Assembly (NCBI RefSeq): GCF_008704935.1
Contig: NZ_CP023692.1
Location: 6,673,501 to 6,737,500 of the forward strand
DNA length: 64,000 nt
Source: Streptomyces vinaceus
GTDB lineage: Bacteria > Actinomycetota > Actinomycetes > Streptomycetales > Streptomycetaceae
Reading direction: 5' to 3'
Shown here: positions 19,418 to 28,222 of the stretch, one piece after another
Layout: each line of letters opens with the position of its first letter
Numbering within the stretch: the first letter of the stretch is position 1
Notes under the pieces: generated by a model
The model's input: only the letters and a program-made list of their open reading frames with translations
What the model was told of the DNA's origin: nothing
Databases searched by the model: none
Made by a program: the position numbers and the translations under genes

Positions 19418-19861
19418 TCAGCGGCAGAGGGCGACGATCGAGGGGTGGACCGTGCCCTTGGCGGCCTCGCACAGGGCGGTCATGTCGTACGGGCGCGGCT
19501 GCGCGGGTGCCGGGTCCTGTCGTACGCGCGGGTGTGTGCGGGGCTTGGGGGCGGGGGCCGGGCGGCCGGGCCGCGCCGGCCGGGCCGGTGCGCGTTCCGC
19601 GGCCCGGGGCGGAGCCGGCCGGCTCTCCTCGGCCGCTCCCTCGGCCGGCGCGGAAGGCTCCGGCTCCGGTGGTTCCGAGGCCGGCGGCGGCTCCGGCAGC
19701 CGCCCCAGCGGCAGGGCCTCGACGACCGCTCCCGGCTCCGCGGCCGGAGCCGTACGGGCCGCCTCCGCGGGCCGGTCGGGCCGTACGGTCACGCACCCGG
19801 CGGTCAGCGCCACCGCGGCGAGGATCAAGGGCAGGGGCAGGGCCGCCCGGCGTCGCAGCAT
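19418..19861 (-). CDS. Pro/Ala-rich lipoprotein of unknown function
   Basis: 147 aa. The lipoprotein signal has lipobox LTAGC (Cys23). A long low-complexity Pro/Ala/Glu segment (about 30-120) would span or hug the cell wall. The protein ends in a compact tail, YDMTALCEAAKG then HPSIVALCR, with two cysteines that could form a disulfide. Such short tails recur in Streptomyces cell-surface proteins. No enzyme motif is visible and the function is unknown. Confidence 0.72.
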   Translation of the reverse strand: MLRRRAALPLPLILAAVALTAGCVTVRPDRPAEAARTAPAAEPGAVVEALPLGRLPEPPPASEPPEPEPSAPAEGAAEESRPAPPRAAERAPARPARPGRPAPAPKPRTHPRVRQDPAPAQPRPYDMTALCEAAKGTVHPSIVALCR

Positions 19862-20028
19862 CCGCCCACCCTGCCGTACGACAGCTGCCGGAACCTACGC
19901 ACGGTCACACACACGGGTGACGGACGGCGGGCTCGCAGGGGCGTTCGGCAGGGGCGCGAGAAGTCCTCACGCCCGCGACCGCCCGCCACCGGACATACCG
20001 CGAGGGACGGAAGGGGCAGGGGCGGGTC

Positions 20029-21225
20029 TCAGCGGCCGCCGCCCTGCGCGGCCAGCCGGAGCAGGTGTTCCAACGGGCCCCGGCGCAGCGGGCTGTGCGC
20101 CCAGAAGCGCTGCCAGGCCCAGGCCGCGGCCAGGGCGACCCCCGCGAACCCGGCCAGCGCTCCCCAGCTCCCGGCCCCGTGCGCCGGGCCGGCCAGGACC
20201 AGCGCGTGCAGGACGTACGCGCTCAGGGCCATCGCCCCGAGCGCGGCCGGCAGCCGCAGCAGCCGCGCCCCGGCCCGGCCGTGCGCGGCGAGCGCGAAGA
20301 GCCCGACGAGCGCGCAGCCCACCCCCGCGTTGCCGATCGTCTCCAGCGGCGTCTGGCTGTACGGGTCCGCCACCAGCAGCCAGTCCCACGAGGTGCTCGG
20401 CACGGCGCCGAACTGCCCGCTCAGCACCTCCCGTACGGGATCGGCCGCCCCCAGGGCCTCCGGGTGGCGGGCCGCGACCACGTCGAGCAGGCGCTCCCGG
20501 CCGCCGAGCAGATGGGCGGCCACCCAGGCGGAGCCGTAGCCGCCGGCCGCGGCGGCCGCGCCCCAGAGCGCCATCCGCCCGGCGCCCCGGCGCTCGCGCG
20601 GATCGCAGAGCCGGCCGGCCGCCAGCCCGACCAGGACGTACGGGAAGTAGGTGGCGAGCGGATACGCGCCCGTGAGCAGCAGCTCGCACAGCACCCGGCC
20701 CGGCCCGTCCCATCCGGTGAGGGAGGCTGGTACGGGGACCGCGCCGCGCCCGGAGGTCTCGTACCCGAACACCGGGCCGAGCAGGAACGACAGCAGCGGA
20801 CCGGCGACCACCGAGACCCCGGCGACGGCCGTGAGCACCGGGGCGGGCAGCCGGGTGAAGGGCTCGGCGGCGAGGAAGTAGACGGCGAAGAAGGCCAGGA
20901 TGACCAGGATCCCGGGGCACAGCGCGGCCAGCACCAGCCCCAGCCCGGCCAGGACCGCGCAGCGGATCAGCAGGGGCCGGTAGCGGTGCGCCCAGCCGTC
21001 CGGCCGCTCCGCGGGCGGGCGGCCGCGCTGGGCGAGGGCGAGGGAGAACCCGGCGAGGAGGGTGAACAGCGCGGGCGCCCGCCCGTCCGCCGCGACGATC
21101 AGGTACCCGGCGCCCTCGGGCCGCGGTCCGGGACCCACATGGACGGCGAACATCCCGAGGACGGCCAACCCGCGGACGGCGTCGACGGCAGTGAGCCGCC
21201 CGCTGCCGCCGCGCGTCTGCGTCAT
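20029..21225 (-). CDS. DUF418-type polytopic membrane protein
   Basis: 398 aa with about ten hydrophobic helices. The N-terminus (LTAVDAVRGLAVLGMFAVHV) matches the conserved first helix of DUF418/HGSNAT-like membrane proteins, and the C-terminus has the DUF418 FW..SPLRRGPLEHLLR signature. Members are suspected membrane acyltransferases or transport-linked proteins; the activity is unproven. Its start overlaps the stop of the VanW gene by 4 nt (ATGA), so the two are co-translated. Confidence 0.85.
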   Translation of the reverse strand: MTQTRGGSGRLTAVDAVRGLAVLGMFAVHVGPGPRPEGAGYLIVAADGRAPALFTLLAGFSLALAQRGRPPAERPDGWAHRYRPLLIRCAVLAGLGLVLAALCPGILVILAFFAVYFLAAEPFTRLPAPVLTAVAGVSVVAGPLLSFLLGPVFGYETSGRGAVPVPASLTGWDGPGRVLCELLLTGAYPLATYFPYVLVGLAAGRLCDPRERRGAGRMALWGAAAAAGGYGSAWVAAHLLGGRERLLDVVAARHPEALGAADPVREVLSGQFGAVPSTSWDWLLVADPYSQTPLETIGNAGVGCALVGLFALAAHGRAGARLLRLPAALGAMALSAYVLHALVLAGPAHGAGSWGALAGFAGVALAAAWAWQRFWAHSPLRRGPLEHLLRLAAQGGGR

Positions 21226-22982
21226 CCGCAGGTGATGCGGTCGCGCGGGGTGTACCGGGTCTTCATCGTCTCCCGCTTGACCTCCTGGCCGCCCTGCACG
21301 AAGACGCGGTCGACGGAGACGTCGAAGCCCTCCAGCGGGGACTGGGGTTCGCACGTGGGCCCGCTGTCGGTGCGGGTCGCCGGCTGCTTGACGTTCGCAC
21401 GGGGGCCTTGGATCGCGCGTACCTCCTCGTACCTCCTCGTTCCGAGGAAGGTGATGGTGATGGCCGTGTCGGTCGCTTCCGCCTGGATGTAGAGCGCCTT
21501 GCCCGAGTCGTTGGCGAAGCGCAGGTCGAGGCTGCCCCAGGCGACGGTGGCCTCGCGGCCCTCCGGGTAGCGCTCGATGTAGAACGAATGGGCCCCGTAC
21601 TCGACTGGTTTGACGCCCGCGAAGAACATCGCGTTGAAGACGGTGGTCGCGACGGCCGAGACCCCGCCGCCGGAAGCCCTCTCGTACCGGCCGTTGTTGA
21701 TGATCAGGCCGTCGACGAAGCCGTTCTCCTTGGTGCGTTCGCCCACGGTCCGGTTGAAGCTCCAGGTCTCGTCCGGCAGCACCAGCGATCCGTCGATCAG
21801 TTCCGCGGCGCGCCCGATGTTGGTCGTCCGGTACGCGGCGGGCTCGAAGCGGACGGTGAAGGAGGACGTCTTCTCCTTGATGCCCAGCTGCCGGACCGTG
21901 TCCCGCGTGAGCCTCGGCCGGACCGGCTCGGTGGCGACCTCGCCGGTACGGGCGGCCGGGCCGCTCCCCTTCAGCAGCGGCAGCACGGCCGCGGTCAGGG
22001 CCCGCTCGGTGATCTGCCGGCCCGCGCGGCCCTCTTCGGCGACGGCGACCTGCCCCGAGGCGTCGAGCCGCAGCTTCGCCTCGGCCGGGCGGGGGACGGC
22101 CCGGCGCAGCGGGTCGGCGAAGGCCGGGTCGGCCAGCAGGGCCTTGGCGTCGAGGGCGGGGGTCAGGCGGCGGCTGCCGTCGTCCTTGAGGGAGAGGTGC
22201 CGGGCGAGGAGGGCGGGGCCGACCGGTATGCGCTCGCCTCCGGCGGTGAGCGTGACGGGGGCCGACACCGCGGGCTCGGCGAGCTCCTTCAGGGCCCGGT
22301 CGGTCTCCGCCTGTCCGATGCGGGGCTGCGTCCGGTGGACCGGGAGTTCGAGCGGGTCGCCGCCGGTACGGGGGTGGGCCTCGCGCAGCACGCCTAGGGA
22401 GCGGTCGACGTCGAGGGCCGTGCCGGTGACCGGAGGTACCGCCTTGGCCTTGCCCTTCTCGAAGGTGACGGCGCCTTCGCGGACCTCCCGGCCGGCCTTC
22501 TCGCCGATCCCGTCGAGGGCGGCGCGGGCCTTCTTCTCGTCGAGGCGGACCACGGGGCGGACATCGGGGTCGCCGGAGGCGAAGAGGCGGCCGATCACGC
22601 TGACCGGGCCGGAGCCGGAGCGGGCGGCCCGGGCGACGGTGGCGGCGGTGTCCAACGACAGGCCGAGGGCGGCCGGTTCGGCCTGCTCGGCGTGGTCGCC
22701 GACGCGCAGCCCGAGTGGGGCCGCGGCGGCCGGGCCGAGCTCCCGGTCCAGGCGCCGGACGGCTTCGGCCCGGCTCAGCCCGCCGATGTCGACTCCTCGG
22801 ACCTTGGTGCCGGACGCGATGTCCTCGCCGGTCAGGAGCAGCCCCGCGGCGTACAGTCCGCCGAAGCCGAGGGCGGCGGCCCCGCCGGCCACACCCGCGA
22901 CGACGGGCGCGCTCCACCGCCGGGCGGGGGCGGCCCTGTTGGCCGCGTCCGCGCCCGTGTCCTTACGGGAAGCGCGTCGCAT
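21222..22982 (-). CDS. VanW-family protein with peptidoglycan-binding-like repeats
   Basis: 586 aa. A short cytoplasmic tail is followed by one membrane anchor (about 24-50, APVVAGVAGGAAALGFGGLY). Next come two YoaR/PG_binding_4-like segments, and a VanW domain at about 395-530 (WSFNRTVGERTKENGF, NGRYERASGGGVSAVATTVF). The extracellular part probably contacts cell wall; VanW itself has no established reaction. ATG 22982 has GGAGGAGAGG upstream; a longer in-frame start upstream lacks one. It is the first gene of a two-gene operon with the DUF418-type membrane protein. Confidence 0.9.
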   Translation of the reverse strand: MRRASRKDTGADAANRAAPARRWSAPVVAGVAGGAAALGFGGLYAAGLLLTGEDIASGTKVRGVDIGGLSRAEAVRRLDRELGPAAAAPLGLRVGDHAEQAEPAALGLSLDTAATVARAARSGSGPVSVIGRLFASGDPDVRPVVRLDEKKARAALDGIGEKAGREVREGAVTFEKGKAKAVPPVTGTALDVDRSLGVLREAHPRTGGDPLELPVHRTQPRIGQAETDRALKELAEPAVSAPVTLTAGGERIPVGPALLARHLSLKDDGSRRLTPALDAKALLADPAFADPLRRAVPRPAEAKLRLDASGQVAVAEEGRAGRQITERALTAAVLPLLKGSGPAARTGEVATEPVRPRLTRDTVRQLGIKEKTSSFTVRFEPAAYRTTNIGRAAELIDGSLVLPDETWSFNRTVGERTKENGFVDGLIINNGRYERASGGGVSAVATTVFNAMFFAGVKPVEYGAHSFYIERYPEGREATVAWGSLDLRFANDSGKALYIQAEATDTAITITFLGTRRYEEVRAIQGPRANVKQPATRTDSGPTCEPQSPLEGFDVSVDRVFVQGGQEVKRETMKTRYTPRDRITCG

Positions 22983-23236
22983 GGTGCTGCCTCTCCTCCG
23001 TGGTGCGGCGGGTCGGTTCGTACGGGTCCGGTGCGGGCCGGTGACGTGGTCGGACCGGCGGGTTCCAAGCCGCCAGTCCGCGAGACGAACGTACCAACGA
23101 GGGTGTAACAAGGTAATAAGGAGGTATAGGGGCGGCAAAGCGATGGTCAGCGGGCGGGTGGTGGAACCGGCGTAACCCCGGGGCCGTACGGGCTGTTGCA
23201 CAGGCGGAGGGTCCATCCACGGTGAACGGAGTTCCG

Positions 23237-24262
23237 ATGCCGCAGCTGACCGACGAGGCCGTGACCGAAGACCGGGACGAGGGCGACGGAAGCCGGCCGG
23301 GCACGTGGATGACCCCGCAGGAGTACGGGGCTTCGCGGGCCGCGCTGTGGACCGGAGCCGTCGTCCTGGTCACGGACGCCCACGGCCGGGTCCTCGTCCA
23401 GAGCGTCGACTACCGCCCCGACCGGCTGCTGCCCGGCGGCGCGGTGGACGCGGGCGAGGCTCCGGCGGCCGCCGCTGCCCGGGAGGTGCGCGAGGAACTC
23501 GGGGTCGACGGCCGCTACCCGCGCGGGCTCGCCGTGGACTGGATCCCCGCCGACACCCCGGGCATCCCGCCCGAGATGGGTTTCCCGGGGGAGATCATGC
23601 ACGTGTACGACGGCGGTACCTGGACCCCCGAACGGATCGACGGGATCCGCCTCCCGGCCCAGGAGATCACCGGCATCCACTTCGCCGAACCGGCCGACCT
23701 CACCGCCCTGATGGACCCCGGCGACGCCCGCCGCGCCCTGTCGGCGCTGCGCGCCCGCATCAACGGCGGCGGCCCCGCCCTCCTGGAGGACGGCCGCCCC
23801 ACCCTGCCGACCGCCCTGGACCGGCTCGGGGTCCTGCGCAGCCGCCGCACCCCGCTCCACGGCACCTGGCATCCCGGCCCGGTGCCCCCGGGGCTGCCCG
23901 TACGCGAGCCCTCGGCCTGGCTGTTCGCCCCCGACGGGCGGGTCCTGCTGCTGATCTCCCGCAGCACCGGCTGCGCGCACCTGCCCTCCTCCGCCCCCGG
24001 CTCGGAGCCGCTGGGCTACCGCCACGCCGACGGGACGGCCCATCCCCGCACGGTGGGCCGCCTCCCCTCCCCGCCCCCGGCCGGGGACCCGGCGTACGCG
24101 CGTCTGCTGGCCACCCCGGAGCAGGTCCGCGAACTCGCCGACTGGGGCCCGGCCGGCCACGCCGAACTGGCCGCGGTGCACGGGGCCCGTACCCGCCTCC
24201 GCCTCCCGGACGCGCCCCGCACCCCCCTCACCGAGCTCCCGGCGGACGCCTCCGACCACTGA
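23237..24262 (+). CDS. NUDIX hydrolase with a second C-terminal domain
   Basis: 341 aa, about twice the size of a single NUDIX domain. The Nudix box is canonical, spanning G71 to about 94 with REVREELG at its core, and the fold continues to about 175. The C-terminal half (WLFAPDGRVLLLISRSTGCA) looks like a second NUDIX-type fold without a box. It hydrolyses a nucleoside diphosphate linked to another moiety; the substrate is not predictable. ATG 23237 has GGAG 6-8 nt upstream and is preferred to a GTG at 23222. Confidence 0.85.
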   Translation: MPQLTDEAVTEDRDEGDGSRPGTWMTPQEYGASRAALWTGAVVLVTDAHGRVLVQSVDYRPDRLLPGGAVDAGEAPAAAAAREVREELGVDGRYPRGLAVDWIPADTPGIPPEMGFPGEIMHVYDGGTWTPERIDGIRLPAQEITGIHFAEPADLTALMDPGDARRALSALRARINGGGPALLEDGRPTLPTALDRLGVLRSRRTPLHGTWHPGPVPPGLPVREPSAWLFAPDGRVLLLISRSTGCAHLPSSAPGSEPLGYRHADGTAHPRTVGRLPSPPPAGDPAYARLLATPEQVRELADWGPAGHAELAAVHGARTRLRLPDAPRTPLTELPADASDH

Positions 24263-24388
24263 TCGCGCGGTACGCCGGCCGTACCCGGGAAGAAACCCGG
24301 ATGCGGGTGCCGCACGGCGCCCCTAGGCTGCGCCCGCGGGGCGGCCGAGGCGCCGTACCGGCCGTCGGCGAATCGGAGATGCACGGGC

Positions 24389-25141
24389 ATGACCAGTCAG
24401 CTGTTCGCGATCTGCTTCCACGCGACCCGGCCGTCGGACCTCGCACGGTTCTGGTCCGGGCTCCTGGGCCGGGAGCCGGCCGGCGGTACGGACGACGGCA
24501 TCACGCTCCTGCCCCCCGACGCCGCCGGGTTCCGCATCCGTTTCCTGCCGAGCGAGGAGCCGAAGACCGGCCGGAACCAGGCGCACTTCGACCTGACCAG
24601 CAGCTCGCCGCAGGAGCAGCGGCGGACGGTGGCCAGGGCGCTGGAACTCGGCGGACGGCACATCGACGTGGGCCAGCTCCCCGAGGAAGGCCATGTGGTG
24701 CTCGCCGATCCGGACGGCAACGAGTTCTGCGTCATCGAGGCGGGCAACACGTTCCTCGCCGGCACCGGCTTCATCGGGGCGCTGGCCTGCGACGGCTCGC
24801 AGGAGGTCGGCTACTTCTGGAGCGAGGCGCTGCGCTGGCCGCTGGTCTGGGACCAGGACCAGGAGACCGCGATCCAGTCGCCGGACGGCGGTACGAAGAT
24901 CACGTGGGGTGGCCCTCCGGTGGCGCCCAAGACGGGCCCGAACCGGCTGTACTTGGAGCTGGCGCTGCCCGCCGACGCCGACCTGGAGGCCGAGATCGAG
25001 CGCCTGATCTCGCTCGGCGCGACGCGTACCGACGCCGACGCCGACGCCGGTGCCGACCCCGGTGCCGGCGGCGGCGACGACGGACGCGTGCTCCTGCTCG
25101 ACCCGGACGGCAACGAGTTCTCCGTGCGCAGGCCCCGGTAG
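24389..25141 (+). CDS. VOC (glyoxalase-like) two-domain protein
   Basis: 250 aa with two tandem vicinal-oxygen-chelate modules. Each ends in the hallmark LADPDGNEFCV (about 107-117) and LLDPDGNEFSV (about 236-246). The first begins FHATRPSDLARFWSGLLG. Such two-module proteins include glyoxalases, dioxygenases and antibiotic-binding proteins; metal ligands are only partly clear here. An Asp/Ala-rich insert (about 211-225) precedes the last strand. Function unassigned. Confidence 0.85.
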   Translation: MTSQLFAICFHATRPSDLARFWSGLLGREPAGGTDDGITLLPPDAAGFRIRFLPSEEPKTGRNQAHFDLTSSSPQEQRRTVARALELGGRHIDVGQLPEEGHVVLADPDGNEFCVIEAGNTFLAGTGFIGALACDGSQEVGYFWSEALRWPLVWDQDQETAIQSPDGGTKITWGGPPVAPKTGPNRLYLELALPADADLEAEIERLISLGATRTDADADAGADPGAGGGDDGRVLLLDPDGNEFSVRRPR

Positions 25142-25239
25142 CGAAGCGGCCGTGCCGGACCGGCGCCCCCGGCCGGACGGCGGCCCGGGGCGGCTGCGAT
25201 CATGCTCCGTGTAGCGACCACGGAATCCGGAGCGCAGCC

Positions 25240-25827
25240 ATGGGGTTCGAACACCACCGCGTCGTCATCACCGCCGCGGGGCGGGACTTCGGCCGGACCC
25301 TCGCCCTCCGGTTCGCCGCCCGGGGAGCGGACGTCCACCTCTGCGCGCGGACCCTGCAAGCCGCCGAACGCGTCCGCGAGGCGGTCCTCGCGCAGGGCCA
25401 CGACGCCGGCCGCGTCCACGCGTACGCGTGCGACCTCGCGGACCCCGCCTCCGTGCGGGAATTCGCGGCCGCGGTGTCCGCCCGCACCGACCGTGTCGAC
25501 GTACTCCTCAACCACGGCTCCCGCTACCACCACGGACCGGACCTGCTCTCCGCCTCCGACGCGCACGACGCCTTCCACGCCGCCACATCCGCCCAGGCGG
25601 GTTCCACCGAGATCCTCTCCCGCCGGCTGCGCGAGCACGGCGTCCGCGTGATCTCCCTCTACCCGCCGGACTTCGACGACCACGACCCGCTGTCCCCGCA
25701 GTGGGAGGGGGCCCCGCGCACGGCGAAGGACCCGCGGACGGCCCAGTCGCCGGTGGACTGCATCTTCTTCGCCGTCGGCCGGCCCCGGGACTGCTTCATC
25801 AAGTCCTTCCACTTCGAACAGGTCTGA
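25240..25827 (+). CDS. Short SDR-like protein lacking the catalytic Tyr-Lys
   Basis: 195 aa. The Rossmann half of an SDR is clear (VVITAAGRDFGRTLALRFAA, then ACDLADPASV), but NxAG reads LNHGS and no Tyr-x3-Lys follows; the C-terminal third is also short. It may be a degenerate or binding-only SDR. It begins a run of three closely spaced rightward genes (25240, 25849, 26554), with 21 nt to the GNAT gene. ATG 25240 has no strong ribosome site. Confidence 0.75.
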   Translation: MGFEHHRVVITAAGRDFGRTLALRFAARGADVHLCARTLQAAERVREAVLAQGHDAGRVHAYACDLADPASVREFAAAVSARTDRVDVLLNHGSRYHHGPDLLSASDAHDAFHAATSAQAGSTEILSRRLREHGVRVISLYPPDFDDHDPLSPQWEGAPRTAKDPRTAQSPVDCIFFAVGRPRDCFIKSFHFEQV

Positions 25828-25848
25828 CGGACAAGGGGACGTACACGC

Positions 25849-26505
25849 ATGGGACGTACGCGCGAGACGCTCGAAGAGATCCTGGCCGCGGCCGCCGAGG
25901 GGGAGTTCCCCCCGGCCGACGGCGGGACGACGGTGGTGCCCCAGCCGAGTCCGCGCGACGCGGGCGTCATCGCCTTCACCGCGCACTCCGTCGTGTTCAC
26001 CGACGAGGACCCGCGGTGGGTGCGCTCCACCCTCGCCGCCCTCGACTGCGACGCCCTGGCGGCCACCATGCACCCCCGCTTCCTCACCGCCCTGCTGGAC
26101 CGCACCCGCCGCACCACCGACACCGTCGACCTGCTCACCGTCGCCGGACCGCTGCCCGGCGACCCGCCCCTGGAGCTGCGCGAGGTCGACGACCCCGGCC
26201 ACCCGCGGGTGCGCCGGGCCCTGCGCCGCCGCGACGGCGTACGGGTCTGGGCGGCCGACGGGGGAGTGCTCGTACTCGGCCGCGGTGTCGCGGGCCGCTG
26301 GGAGACGGCGATCGAGGTGGACGAGGGGGTCCGCCACCGGGGCCTCGGCCGGGACCTGGCCCGCGCCGCCCGCCACCTCGTCCCCGACGGCCACCCGGTC
26401 TGGTCCCAGCAGGCAGCGGGGAACGCCCGCAGCATCCGCGCCTTCCAGGCCGCCGGGTACCGCCCGGTCGGCTCCGAGGCCCTGCTGCTGGCGCCCCCCG
26501 GCTGA
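25849..26505 (+). CDS. GNAT-family N-acetyltransferase
   Basis: 218 aa. The C-terminal GNAT core is visible: acetyl-CoA loop VRHRGLGRDLARAARHL (about 160-176) and NARSIRAFQAAGYRPVG (about 190-206). The first 110 residues are a variable substrate-side extension. It transfers an acetyl group to an unknown amine. ATG 25849 lies 21 nt after the SDR-like gene. Confidence 0.88.
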   Translation: MGRTRETLEEILAAAAEGEFPPADGGTTVVPQPSPRDAGVIAFTAHSVVFTDEDPRWVRSTLAALDCDALAATMHPRFLTALLDRTRRTTDTVDLLTVAGPLPGDPPLELREVDDPGHPRVRRALRRRDGVRVWAADGGVLVLGRGVAGRWETAIEVDEGVRHRGLGRDLARAARHLVPDGHPVWSQQAAGNARSIRAFQAAGYRPVGSEALLLAPPG

Positions 26506-26553
26506 GGCACCCCTGGACACCGGGTGTTCAGGGGAGTCGTGTGGAATGGGTGC

Positions 26554-27051
26554 ATGGGGAGAAGCGAGAACCACATAGGGGCCGAGGGCACGGCCACCAC
26601 CGTGCCCGAGCACTGGCGTTACGGGCGTCACCTGGAGGCCCTGGCCGCCGCGGCCACCGGAGCGGGCGAGGCCGACGCCGTGGCCGCCGTACTGCGCGAC
26701 CGCGACCCGGTGATGGCCGAGAGCGCGGTGGTCACCCACCTCGACCGGCGCGCCGCCCAGCTGCTGGCCGACCCGCGGTTCCCCGGCTGGGCCCGCGCCA
26801 TGGGCACCGCGATCGGCCCCCGCGCCTTCCCGGCCCGCCGGCTGCGCGAATGGACCCTGCTCAAGGCGATCGCCGACGGCGAGCCGTGGTCCGCGGCCGA
26901 GCTCACCGCCGCCTCCGACTGGTGCCAGCGCACCGCCGCCCAGTCGCTCACCTCGTACGAGGCACTCGGCCTGCTCGCCGCGACGGCCCGCACCCACCGC
27001 GTGCGCACCGTCGCCGCCGCGCGCCTGCGCCGCCGGAACGCCACGGGCTGA
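26554..27051 (+). CDS. Small all-helical protein of unknown function
   Basis: 165 aa from ATG 26554; GTG starts at 26524 and 26539 are possible but worse spaced. The sequence is rich in Ala/Arg and predicted helical throughout (ADAVAAVLRDRDPVMAESAVV, AAELTAASDWCQRTAAQ), and ends in a basic tail. It has codon usage like its neighbours. I do not recognise the family. It follows the GNAT gene by 48 bp. Confidence 0.65.
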   Translation: MGRSENHIGAEGTATTVPEHWRYGRHLEALAAAATGAGEADAVAAVLRDRDPVMAESAVVTHLDRRAAQLLADPRFPGWARAMGTAIGPRAFPARRLREWTLLKAIADGEPWSAAELTAASDWCQRTAAQSLTSYEALGLLAATARTHRVRTVAAARLRRRNATG

Positions 27052-27206
27052 ACCCGGAGGCGGGCAGAAGTGCGGGGGACCGGGGCCGCGGTTTTATCCG
27101 CTTCGCACAGGAGTCTCGTCACACGGCCGTTCGGGGGTTTAAGGTCTGCCTACCTGGCCGGGTATCAGCGTTGATTCCGATGCCGTTCCACTGGAGGCTG
27201 CTCTCC

Positions 27207-28145
27207 GTGTCGCACGTTTCCCATGCTCCCGTCACCACCCCCGACGGCGAGCCGGCCCCGCCCGCACCAACCTCGTACGACCAGGTCAAGGGTTGGTTCT
27301 CGGGCTATGACCAGGTGCTCTTCGACTGGTTCCTGTCCCGCCGCGGCGCGGAGGAGAAGCCGGGCGATCTTCTCGAACTCGGCGCTTTCATGGGGAAGAG
27401 CGCGATCTTCCTCGGGGGGTACCTGCGGGAGGGCGAGGAGTTCACCGTCTGCGACCTCTTCGACTCCCCGGCGCCGGACGACTCCAACCTCGCCGAGATG
27501 CAGGACTCGTACCCCACGCTCACCCGCCGCGGCTTCGAGACGAACTACCTGGCCTTCCGCGAAGAGCTCCCCACGATCATCCAGGCGCCGACCTCCGTCG
27601 TCGCCGAACGCGTCCGCGCGGCGAGCTGCCGGTTCGTCCACATCGACGCCTCGCACCTCTACGAGCACGTCGTCCAGGACATCGCCTCCTCGCGGGTCGT
27701 GGCCGCCCCGGGCGCCGTCGTCGTCTTCGACGACTACCGCTCGGAACACTGCCCGGGCGTCGCCGCAGCCGTCTGGGCCGCGGTGGCCACCGGCGAGCTG
27801 CACCTCATCGCCGTCTCGGCGTCGAAGCTGTACGCGACCTGGGACGACGCGGCGCCGTACCAGGCGGATCTGCTCTCCTGGCTGGAGGGCCGGGAGGACC
27901 TGTGGCACGGGGTGGACCTCGTGGCCGGCCAGTCGCTGGTCCGCATAGGCGACGAGGGGGCCGTCCCGCCCGTGCCCCCGAAGCCGCTGCGTCCGGCGCC
28001 CGAACCCGCCGCCGCGCCGCAGCCGGCGCACCAGCCCGGACCCCGCCCGCGGGTCGCCACCGCCTGGCGCAGGCTGGCCAAGGACCTGCTCCCGCCCGTG
28101 ATCACGCGGGCGATCGTGGCCCGGCGGCGACGCCGCCGGGGCTGA
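27207..28145 (+). CDS. Class I SAM-dependent methyltransferase (Methyltransf_24 type)
   Basis: 312 aa. The AdoMet motif is DLLELGAFMGKSAIFLGGYL (about 54-73). An acidic ribose contact, CDLFDS, follows, and FVHIDASHLYEHVVQDI near 135-150 fits the O-methyltransferase-like Methyltransf_24 fold. A Pro-rich linker and a basic C-terminal helix (VIARRRRRR at the very end) extend the protein. The GTG start at 27207 has GGAGG 9 nt upstream; an ATG at 27180 has none. The acceptor is unknown; such enzymes often decorate sugars or phenols. Confidence 0.82.
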   Translation: MSHVSHAPVTTPDGEPAPPAPTSYDQVKGWFSGYDQVLFDWFLSRRGAEEKPGDLLELGAFMGKSAIFLGGYLREGEEFTVCDLFDSPAPDDSNLAEMQDSYPTLTRRGFETNYLAFREELPTIIQAPTSVVAERVRAASCRFVHIDASHLYEHVVQDIASSRVVAAPGAVVVFDDYRSEHCPGVAAAVWAAVATGELHLIAVSASKLYATWDDAAPYQADLLSWLEGREDLWHGVDLVAGQSLVRIGDEGAVPPVPPKPLRPAPEPAAAPQPAHQPGPRPRVATAWRRLAKDLLPPVITRAIVARRRRRRG

Positions 28146-28178
28146 CCCGTCGATCGCCCGTCCGCGGACATCCGTACG

Positions 28179-28207
28179 GTGCCGGTCCCCGCACAGGGGG
28201 CCGGCAC
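28179..28207. terminator. Hairpin between methyltransferase and helicase genes
   Basis: A 12-bp stem, GTGCCGGTCCCC (28179-28190) with GGGGGCCGGCAC (28196-28207), one wobble pair and a 5-nt loop. It sits between two convergent genes, so it is likely bidirectional. Confidence 0.7.
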
Positions 28208-28222
28208 CGGTGTCTTCGGGCC

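Noticed and set aside
27130..27175. Iron-box-like sequence (AGGT...ACCT) before the methyltransferase gene
   Set aside because: The half-site spacing is 6 rather than 7 and flanking bases do not match the DmdR consensus; no siderophore gene is near.
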